Of a DNA stretch of 8,431 nt, positions 1 to 5,231 are shown piece by piece. The notes below the pieces were generated by a model. The model was not told where the DNA came from. It did no database searches and was given only the letters and a program-made list of their open reading frames with translations. The DNA is from an uncultured Veillonella sp. (GTDB taxonomy: Bacteria > Bacillota > Negativicutes > Veillonellales > Veillonellaceae), in the NCBI GenBank assembly GCA_900766125.1, contig CAAFUD010000123.1, forward strand, positions 1 to 8,431. The letters run 5' to 3'. The first letter of the stretch is position 1. Each line of letters begins with the position of its first letter. Made by a program: the position numbers and the translations under genes.

Positions 1-50
1 ATACTAGAAAACTAGTATATACACCTTATTTTTTTATTTAATCAATAAAA

Positions 51-94
51 TTGATGAGTGTTTGATGATTTTATGAATCGACTATGAATTGAGT
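51..94. repeat. 11-bp phased direct repeats, possible regulator site
   Basis: Four consecutive 11-bp units begin at 51, 62, 73 and 84. Units 1 and 2 both begin TTGATGA and match at 9 of 11 positions. Units 3 and 4 share ATGAAT, then GA, then a final T, also 9 of 11. A TGA triplet falls at the same place in every unit (52, 63, 74, 85). Direct repeats spaced by one helical turn are typical of sites for OmpR/PhoB-family response regulators, and the array runs into the candidate -35 hexamer at 89-94. That the array is a regulator site is inference; AT-rich sequence can produce such pairs by chance. Confidence 0.4.
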
Positions 95-116
95 TTATAT
101 ATTTTTTATTTATATA
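89..116 (+). promoter_or_regulatory. Candidate sigma-70 promoter of the operon
   Basis: TTGAGT (89-94) could be a -35 element (4 of 6 to TTGACA). A 16-bp spacer separates it from TATATA (111-116), a -10-like hexamer (4 of 6 to TATAAT). Transcription would start near 123, giving an untranslated leader of about 250 nt before the first gene. The surrounding DNA is so AT-rich that other -10-like hexamers exist, for example TAAAAT at 279-284, but that one has no reasonable -35. Confidence 0.3.
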
Positions 117-138
117 TCTAAAATTAATGAAAAAAACG

Positions 139-160
139 AGTGAAATATGAGTGAAATGCG
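139..160. repeat. Tandem 11-bp direct repeat (AGTGAAAT units)
   Basis: AGTGAAAT occurs at 139-146 and 150-157, so the repeat is exactly 11 bp. The full units match at 9 of 11 positions. The pair lies downstream of the candidate promoter at 89-116, where a bound protein could block or modulate transcription. It may belong to the same binding array as 51-94, although the core sequence differs. Function is inferred only from spacing. Confidence 0.3.
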
Positions 161-233
161 TAAAAAAATACACATAATTAAATGGTAAAAACCTTATATT
201 TACGCGATTTATTCTTAAAGGTTTAATGAAGTT

Positions 234-253
234 AGCTCAGAACGGTCTGTGTT
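234..253 (+). promoter_or_regulatory. Potential leader RNA hairpin in a GC-richer island
   Basis: AGCTCAGA (234-241) can pair with TCTGTGTT (246-253) around the loop ACGG. The stem has one T-T mismatch and one G-U pair. It sits in a short, relatively GC-rich island inside the AT-rich leader. Leaders of polysaccharide operons often carry elements for NusG-paralogue antiterminators (RfaH with ops/JUMPstart in Proteobacteria, LoaP with a leader hairpin in some Firmicutes). The sequence here does not match the ops core well, so a role in antitermination is only a hypothesis. Confidence 0.25.
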
Positions 254-295
254 TATGGAAGAAAGTTTAAAATAATGATAAAATGACTTAACCGA

Positions 296-322
296 TTTTT
301 TAGGATTAATAATTCTAAAAAA
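296..322. promoter_or_regulatory. 12-bp inverted repeat, operator or leader hairpin
   Basis: TTTTTTAGGATT (296-307) and AATTCTAAAAAA (311-322) are inverted repeats separated by AAT, with one non-Watson-Crick position (a G-T pair). It ends 49 bp before the first start codon. As RNA it would form a 12-bp AU-rich hairpin. As DNA it is a near-perfect 27-bp dyad that could bind a dimeric repressor. It is not an intrinsic terminator on the + strand, because the 3' arm is a run of A and no T-tract follows. Confidence 0.4.
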
Positions 323-370
323 ATAAAGTGTTGTATTGAGTGAGTTGAATGTAAATCAAAGAGGTAAAAT

Positions 371-1114
371 ATGAATAAAAAACAGTATATGATGATGGCC
401 GCATTCTTATGTGCCACAACAACATCCATGGCTGCACCTGTTAATGTAACAGCTGAACAGTCTTACGATTCTAAAATATTACAAACTGAAGGACACGCAC
501 CACTAGAAACTAGTGCATCTGTAGTGAGCTCTGATAAGGTGTATCGTCTACGACAAGGTGATGAACTAACTATTCAAGTTGTACAACAAGCAGATCTTGG
601 TACACGTAATGGTAACGATATTATGTACACTGTTCGTCCTGACGGATATGTATCATTCCCTATGGTGGGACCAGTAAAAGCAGATGGTTTAACCGTCGAT
701 GAGTTTACCGCCCAATTACAGCAAGGTTTATCTCGGTACATTATTAATCCGGATATTACTGTAAATGTTACAAAACTCGGAGGAGTTCGGGTGTACATAT
801 TCGGTGAGATTAATAAGCCTGGTGCTTATACATTGACTAAGTCTAGTACTGTTCTTGATGCGATTGGTGCGGCTGGTAGCTTTAACTGGGATACAGCTAA
901 AAAGAAAATTTACTTAATTCATCAAGACAATCCTGAAAAACCAATTCCTATTAATTTAAATCGCATGTTACAAACTGGAGATATGTCCGAAAACTATATT
1001 ATGCGAGAAGGGGATGTTCTTTACTTGACTAAAAATAGTCGTATTAACTTTGCTCGTGATATTGCTCCAATTTTGACTGGTGCATACATGGTATCACGTA
1101 TCGGTAAGGATTAA
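371..1114 (+). CDS. Wza-like polysaccharide export protein (Poly_export plus SLBB)
   Basis: The 247-aa product would be exported and form, or help form, the outer-membrane exit channel for the polysaccharide. It starts with a signal peptide (MNKK, hydrophobic stretch, SMA-AP cleavage near residue 21). A Poly_export domain spans about 56-134, with family motifs YRLRQGDELTIQV (58-70) and VRPDGYVSFPMVG (88-100). A single SLBB domain follows at about 139-190 (VYIFGEINKPGAYTL). The C-terminal 25 residues (INFARDIAPILTGAYMVSRIG) could form an amphipathic helix like the one Wza uses to cross the outer membrane. It is shorter than E. coli Wza (over 350 aa) and has one SLBB domain. No lipobox is present: C14 lies within the signal peptide hydrophobic core in the context AFLC. 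The ATG has a good SD (AAAGAGGT, 358-365). Family assignment is secure; pore formation is inferred. Confidence 0.9.
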   Translation: MNKKQYMMMAAFLCATTTSMAAPVNVTAEQSYDSKILQTEGHAPLETSASVVSSDKVYRLRQGDELTIQVVQQADLGTRNGNDIMYTVRPDGYVSFPMVGPVKADGLTVDEFTAQLQQGLSRYIINPDITVNVTKLGGVRVYIFGEINKPGAYTLTKSSTVLDAIGAAGSFNWDTAKKKIYLIHQDNPEKPIPINLNRMLQTGDMSENYIMREGDVLYLTKNSRINFARDIAPILTGAYMVSRIGKD

Positions 1115-1136
1115 GGATAGGGTTTATCTCACATAT

Positions 1137-1143
1137 AAGGGGG
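1137..1143 (+). promoter_or_regulatory. Ribosome binding site supporting a TTG start
   Basis: AAGGGGG lies 7 nt before TTG at 1151. No in-frame ATG occurs until about residue 43, which would remove the first membrane helix, so the TTG start is well supported. Confidence 0.75.
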
Positions 1144-1150
1144 CGTTCTT

Positions 1151-2977
1151 TTGCGTTCATATTTATTACCAGCCATACTGTTTATTGCCGATATTGCGAC
1201 GATTGTTATTGTTGCTTTCATTAGTTTATTTATTAGATTTGATGGCTATATAGAACCTCGATATATTGATCAAATGGTAGACGCATTGCCAATATTGCTG
1301 ATTTCGTATATGTTGATGTTCTTGATTATGCATCTATATACGCGTATATGGCGCTATGCAGGGATGAGAGAGGTTTTAGCTGTTTTTGTAGCTACTACTA
1401 TCGGTACAGGAATTTTTTATTCTTCTATGTTTGTTTTTGGTAAATCTTTACCACGTTCCATTTATTTTATTACATGGTTCCTCACTACGGGGTCAGTTGG
1501 TATGGGGCGTATGTTACTTCATTATGTGGCACTTCACTATAGTAATGGGAATGATGGTGAAAGTGGCCAAGTAAATACACTCATTATAGGTGCTGGTGAT
1601 GCTGGTGCAATTATAGCTCGTGAAATTGAACGGTATCATAAGCGTTCAAGACGTATTATTGGCTTTGTTGATGATGATATGTATAAACATAACCGGTTGA
1701 TGAATGGTTTTAGAATTTTAGGGAATCGTGAAGATATTCCAATGCTTGTAGCAAGATATAAGGTTGAAGAAATTATCATTGCTATGCCATCGGTAAAGCG
1801 TGATGTTATTCGAGAAATTATGGAAATCTGCTCACCTCTAAAATGTAAAATCAACACATTACCTGGGATGTACCAATTATTAGATGATGAGGTTTTAGTA
1901 TCTCATTTGCATCCTATTTCCATTGAAGATTTATTGGAACGTGATGAGATTCATCTAGACACATCAAAAGTAGAACCATATTTGAAAGATAAAGTCGTTC
2001 TTGTTACGGGTGCAGGTGGTTCTATTGGCTCTGAAATTTGTCGTCAAGTATTACGGGTAAGACCTAAAAAACTATTGTTACTAGGTCATGGTGAAAATAG
2101 TATTTATCTTATTCACCAAGAGTTGCGTTCAATTGTGCCTGAAGGTACATTGGTTCCCATTATTGCTGATATTCGAGATAAAAATCAGTTAGACCAAATC
2201 TTTACCGATTATGAACCAGATGTAGTATTCCATGCAGCAGCTCATAAACATGTACCGCTTATGGAAATCCAACCGATTGCAGCGGTGTTAAATAATATTT
2301 ATGGCACTCGTAATGTGGCAGATGTAGCGGGAGCACATGGTGTTGAGCGATTCGTTATGATTTCCACAGATAAAGCGGTAAATCCAACAAGTGTTATGGG
2401 GGCTACAAAACGGGTGGCAGAAAAGGTCGTACTTGGTATGAATCACAAGTACGATACAAAGTTTATTACCGTTCGCTTTGGTAATGTTCTTGGTAGTCGT
2501 GGTTCTGTTATTCCATTATTCCGCAAACAAATTGAAGCTGGTGGACCTGTAACAGTTACAGATCCTGAAATGACTCGTTACTTTATGACTATTCCAGAAG
2601 CAAGCCAACTTGTATTACAAGCTGGTGCAATGGGAAATGGTGGTGAAGTGTTCTTATTAGATATGGGTGAACCAGTAAAAATTGTTGATTTAGCGAAAAA
2701 TATGATTCGTCTTTCTGGATTTGAGCCTGATAAAGATATTCGCATTGAATTTACTGGTTTGCGTCCAGGTGAAAAGCTATATGAAGAATTATTAACTGCT
2801 GAAGAAGGTACTAATACAACTACACATAAGAAAATCTTTGAAGCTGCCTTAGAAGATGTAAATCAAGAATGGTTAAGCCGTGAAATTGATCGCTTTGAAA
2901 TATGTAAATCTGACTTGGATGTAATCAATGTATTACAAGACATCGTTCCTACATATCATCCAAATCATAATGTATAA
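1151..2977 (+). CDS. Membrane-bound UDP-GlcNAc 4,6-dehydratase (CapD/PglF/WbpM family)
   Basis: The 608-aa protein matches the long form of the nucleotide-sugar 4,6-dehydratases, which turn UDP-GlcNAc into a UDP-4-keto-6-deoxy sugar using bound NAD. The N-terminus has about four transmembrane helices (roughly 4-27, 46-65, 76-96, 103-125). A first Rossmann-like domain follows, with GAGDAG at 147-152. The catalytic extended-SDR domain begins near 280, with the NAD motif TGAGGSIG at 286-293. The active site shows S405, D407-K408 and M416-GAT-K420. The usual SDR tyrosine is methionine, giving the SMK arrangement reported for WbpM/PglF-type enzymes, so this is normal for the family. The GLRPGEKLYEELL motif (536-548) is also typical. 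The gene follows the export gene by 36 bp. Together with the downstream aminotransferase it should supply an amino sugar. Stereochemistry at C5 cannot be read from sequence. Confidence 0.92.
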   Translation: MRSYLLPAILFIADIATIVIVAFISLFIRFDGYIEPRYIDQMVDALPILLISYMLMFLIMHLYTRIWRYAGMREVLAVFVATTIGTGIFYSSMFVFGKSLPRSIYFITWFLTTGSVGMGRMLLHYVALHYSNGNDGESGQVNTLIIGAGDAGAIIAREIERYHKRSRRIIGFVDDDMYKHNRLMNGFRILGNREDIPMLVARYKVEEIIIAMPSVKRDVIREIMEICSPLKCKINTLPGMYQLLDDEVLVSHLHPISIEDLLERDEIHLDTSKVEPYLKDKVVLVTGAGGSIGSEICRQVLRVRPKKLLLLGHGENSIYLIHQELRSIVPEGTLVPIIADIRDKNQLDQIFTDYEPDVVFHAAAHKHVPLMEIQPIAAVLNNIYGTRNVADVAGAHGVERFVMISTDKAVNPTSVMGATKRVAEKVVLGMNHKYDTKFITVRFGNVLGSRGSVIPLFRKQIEAGGPVTVTDPEMTRYFMTIPEASQLVLQAGAMGNGGEVFLLDMGEPVKIVDLAKNMIRLSGFEPDKDIRIEFTGLRPGEKLYEELLTAEEGTNTTTHKKIFEAALEDVNQEWLSREIDRFEICKSDLDVINVLQDIVPTYHPNHNV

Positions 2978-2986
2978 CAATTTAGT

Positions 2987-2992
2987 TATAAT
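2987..2992 (+). promoter_or_regulatory. Perfect -10 hexamer, possible internal promoter
   Basis: TATAAT occurs just after the dehydratase stop codon, in the longest intergenic gap after the first gene (120 bp to the next start). No recognisable -35 lies 16-18 bp upstream and the TG extension is absent. It could be a weak internal start for the downstream genes or a chance match in AT-rich DNA. Confidence 0.2.
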
Positions 2993-3082
2993 CATTTATT
3001 TAGAACTGTAGTCTACGTGAGAGGGAGATATACAGTAACTATTCCTAAGAGGGAGAGACCCTGTTGTTTGTATACTTTCACA

Positions 3083-3090
3083 GAAAGGGG
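3083..3090 (+). promoter_or_regulatory. Ribosome binding site that fixes a GTG start at 3098
   Basis: GAAAGGGG ends 7 nt before GTG at 3098. A longer reading starting at GTG 3017 would add 27 residues (MRGRYTVTIPKRERPCC...), which look unlike the start of a Wzz-type protein. Starting at 3098 gives the usual short cytosolic N-terminus before the first membrane helix. Confidence 0.75.
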
Positions 3091-3097
3091 TATATGG

Positions 3098-4543
3098 GTG
3101 GAACAAATTATTGATTTAAAAGAGGTCGGTAGAGTCCTCGTTAAACGACGTCGTAAGATTATCAATATTACGGTAGCATGTATAGTATTGGGTGGTGCAT
3201 ATGGTTTCCTAGCACCATCTACATATCAATCTACATCTATGTTGCGCATTAAACAATCTCAAGGATTAAGTAATTCTGTTTTATCAAGTACTAATGGTTA
3301 CTCTGACTCTATGGCGCGTCAATTGATGAATACAGATGCTGAAATTTTAAAGAGTCGTAATGTTGTAGAACCTGTTATTGCAGCGATTGAAGATCCAGAA
3401 GGAACAGGTAAAGCACCTACATACGAAGAGTTTGTTAAAACACGTATTGAAACAAAACCATATAAAGAAACTGAATTATTACAAGTTAGTGTAACTGGTA
3501 AAAGTCCAGAACAAGCACAAGAGGCTAATCAATTATTAATTGATACATTCTTAAAGCGCTTGGCAGATATTTCCCATGTTGAGCAACGGACGACACGCGA
3601 ATTTTTACAAAAACGTGTGGTAACTGCAAAAGAAGAATTAGGGCAAGCAGAAAAGAAATTACAACAATTCCAAGTGGACAATAAGGTATATTCCACGGCG
3701 GATCAAATGAAGGGGCTAACAGATAAGATTACCCTTATTGATCGTGAGAAAGCTCAAAACCAATTGGATTTGGAAACGGCGCAAGCAGCTTTAGGTAGTA
3801 TTAATGAGCAATTAGGCTCTGCAGGTAAAAGTATTGCGGATAGTGCAACTGTTCAAGCATATAAAGGACAATTAGCTGACTTAGAATCTCGTAAGGCCTC
3901 TTATGTTGGTAAATATACTGATGAGCATCCGGCAATGAAAGAGATTAACCAACAAATCGAAGAAGCTAAGAGTGGTTTAAATGCTGAAATTAATGCTATT
4001 GCATCCCAACAAGCTCCATCTAGTAACTCTGCACAGCAAGGTTTGTTAGCAGATAAATTCAGAAATGAAGCGGCTTTAGCTGTAGCACAAGGTAAAGAAT
4101 CTACATTAGCTGAACTTGATAAAGAAAATGAGGAAGCTATGAAAGGTTTGCCTGAAAAAGAACGTGGCTATATCCAGGCAAAACGTGATGTTGATGTAGC
4201 CCAAGACATTTACGAAATGCTATCTAAGCGTTTGGAAGAAGCTAAAGTAGCTGAAGTAATGGTACCAAATGAAGTTCAAATTGTAGATGCTCCTACATTG
4301 CCAGAAAAGGCTATTGCACCTCGTAAAATCCTTATTTTATTAGGATCTGCAATTTTGGGTATTATCCTAGGCTGCCTTTACACATTGGGTCAGTTCTTCT
4401 GCAACCGCAAGGTTCAATCTGTACAAGAAATCAATGATATTCTTGGCATTGAAAATTTAGGTGTCATTCCAAATCATGAAGAAAAGGAATATGAAGAACC
4501 AAGCAATCGTATTGTAGCATTGTGGCGTAAAGTGAGAGGTTAA
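3098..4543 (+). CDS. Wzc/Wzz-type polysaccharide co-polymerase without kinase domain
   Basis: This inner-membrane protein (481 aa from the GTG start) should set chain length and link synthesis to export. A basic stretch KRRRK (about 16-20) precedes the first transmembrane helix (about 21-38). A long extracytoplasmic region follows, rich in charged and Gln residues and predicted to be largely coiled coil (about 150-375). Then comes the membrane-proximal GNVR-like segment with VDAPTLPEKAIAPRK and the second transmembrane helix (about 411-432). The cytosolic tail contains INDILGIENLGVIPNHEE, which resembles the linker between membrane helix and kinase in Wzc-type proteins. The chain ends soon after, and the kinase-like domain is the next gene, 1 nt away. 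At 481 aa it is about twice the length of Gram-positive CpsC, so it resembles Wzc cut before its kinase domain. It probably contacts the Wza-like protein across the periplasm. Confidence 0.87.
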   Translation: MEQIIDLKEVGRVLVKRRRKIINITVACIVLGGAYGFLAPSTYQSTSMLRIKQSQGLSNSVLSSTNGYSDSMARQLMNTDAEILKSRNVVEPVIAAIEDPEGTGKAPTYEEFVKTRIETKPYKETELLQVSVTGKSPEQAQEANQLLIDTFLKRLADISHVEQRTTREFLQKRVVTAKEELGQAEKKLQQFQVDNKVYSTADQMKGLTDKITLIDREKAQNQLDLETAQAALGSINEQLGSAGKSIADSATVQAYKGQLADLESRKASYVGKYTDEHPAMKEINQQIEEAKSGLNAEINAIASQQAPSSNSAQQGLLADKFRNEAALAVAQGKESTLAELDKENEEAMKGLPEKERGYIQAKRDVDVAQDIYEMLSKRLEEAKVAEVMVPNEVQIVDAPTLPEKAIAPRKILILLGSAILGIILGCLYTLGQFFCNRKVQSVQEINDILGIENLGVIPNHEEKEYEEPSNRIVALWRKVRG

Positions 4544-4544
4544 T

Positions 4545-5156
4545 ATGATTAGACTAATTTCTAATGAGCGTGGTGATACACCACTTGTAGAAGCATATCG
4601 TACATTGCGTAGCAATTTACAATACGTATGTAATCAACATAAATGTAAGATCATTTGTATCACCGCTGCTACTAGTGGAGAAGGTACCTCTGAGGTAGCG
4701 GCTAATACGGCATTAGCTTTATCGAAGAATAATAACAAAGTTCTTTTGGTAGATGGTAATTTACGTAATCCAGTTCAGCATGTAGCATTCAACGTGCAAA
4801 ATAAAGGTCTTACTAATGCAGTTATTATGGATGAAGATTTGACGATTCATCGCAATATTGTTCCTCATTTAGATGTGCTTACTGCTGGTGAAGTAGTTAC
4901 CCATCCTTCAGAGGTAGTTGATTCTAGTAAATTATCTACAATTTGGGATTATATCCGCGACGAATATGATGTAGTTATCATTGATACACCACCTGTATTA
5001 GATGTTACGGATGCTATTGTATTAGCTGAAAAATCTGATGGTGTCATGCTTGTTGTTAAAAATGAAGTCGCAGGTCCTAAAGATTTAATAGAAGCTAAGA
5101 AACGACTTACTCAAGTTGGAATTCCTTTACTAGGTTCTATCATCATTGATGTGTAG
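4545..5156 (+). CDS. BY-kinase-like (CpsD/Wzc C-domain) protein with degenerate ATP site
   Basis: The 203-aa protein has the fold signature of bacterial tyrosine kinases that partner polysaccharide co-polymerases. The N-terminal EAYRTLR (16-22) is the EX2RX2R oligomerisation motif. The Walker A region reads TSGEGTSE (43-50), where family members normally have GEGKS/T, so the invariant lysine is T48 (codon ACC, two changes from any lysine codon). Walker A' reads VLLVDGNLRNP (66-76): D70 is kept, but the second aspartate of DxD is N72. Walker B IIDTPP (145-150) is intact. The protein ends LLGSIIIDV and lacks the C-terminal tyrosine cluster. ATP hydrolysis and autophosphorylation are therefore doubtful, and it may act as a structural or regulatory partner. 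It starts 1 nt after the co-polymerase stop, with SD GAGAGGT (4534-4540). The family call is firm; loss of activity is inferred. Confidence 0.87.
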   Translation: MIRLISNERGDTPLVEAYRTLRSNLQYVCNQHKCKIICITAATSGEGTSEVAANTALALSKNNNKVLLVDGNLRNPVQHVAFNVQNKGLTNAVIMDEDLTIHRNIVPHLDVLTAGEVVTHPSEVVDSSKLSTIWDYIRDEYDVVIIDTPPVLDVTDAIVLAEKSDGVMLVVKNEVAGPKDLIEAKKRLTQVGIPLLGSIIIDV

Positions 5157-5219
5157 TCAATAATTTAATATATATTCCATTAGATAAATCAAGCGTATCG
5201 ACAAGGTACAGAAAGTAAT

Positions 5220-5226
5220 GAGGTGA
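5220..5226 (+). promoter_or_regulatory. Ribosome binding site favouring ATG 5232
   Basis: GAGGTGA is an exact match to the anti-SD complement and ends 5 nt before ATG 5232. The earlier in-frame codons GTG 5223 and ATG 5226 overlap this SD itself, so they are unlikely starts. Confidence 0.75.
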
Positions 5227-5231
5227 TGTAT

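Larger units (their letters stand above)
1..370. other. AT-rich upstream region with no convincing protein gene
   Basis: This stretch has no ORF of meaningful length on either strand. It is far more AT-rich than the genes that follow. It holds three pairs of direct repeats spaced 11 bp apart (51-94 and 139-160), a possible promoter (89-116), two potential leader hairpins (234-253 and 296-322) and two 14-codon mini-ORFs (182-226 and 226-270). A small palindrome lies at 1-18, but no clear terminator of an upstream gene is visible. It most likely serves as the control region and untranslated leader of the polysaccharide operon starting at 371. Confidence 0.7.

Noticed and set aside
1..40. Possible terminator of an upstream gene (ATACTAG-AAAA-CTAGTAT hairpin, then a T-rich run)
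   Set aside because: The stem is 7 bp and AT-rich, and the T-run begins about 10 nt after it, too far for an intrinsic terminator. The upstream context is not visible.
158..205. GCGTAAA (158-164) and TTTACGC (199-205) inverted arms
   Set aside because: Seven base pairs with a 34-nt loop in AT-rich DNA is within chance expectation.
229..262. tRNA-like piece (GTTAGCTCAG resembles a D-arm)
   Set aside because: No acceptor stem, anticodon arm or T-loop can be found around it; only a short similarity.
501..515. CACTAG-AAA-CTAGTG palindrome inside the first gene, similar to the one at 1-18
   Set aside because: It is within coding sequence (PLETSA) and only 6 bp per arm; most likely coincidence.
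574..798. Reverse-strand ORF
   Set aside because: It is antisense to the clearly coding Poly_export domain, with no SD or recognisable protein features. The reverse ORFs at 1636-1857 and 5696-5887 are rejected for the same reason.
2363..2412. Missing catalytic tyrosine in the dehydratase (Met at 416) as a sign of inactivity
   Set aside because: The Ser-Met-Lys arrangement is a known normal feature of large WbpM/PglF-type dehydratases.
3017..3097. N-terminal extension of the co-polymerase from GTG 3017
   Set aside because: The added 27 residues do not look like a Wzz-type N-terminus, and GTG 3098 has a strong SD at ideal spacing.
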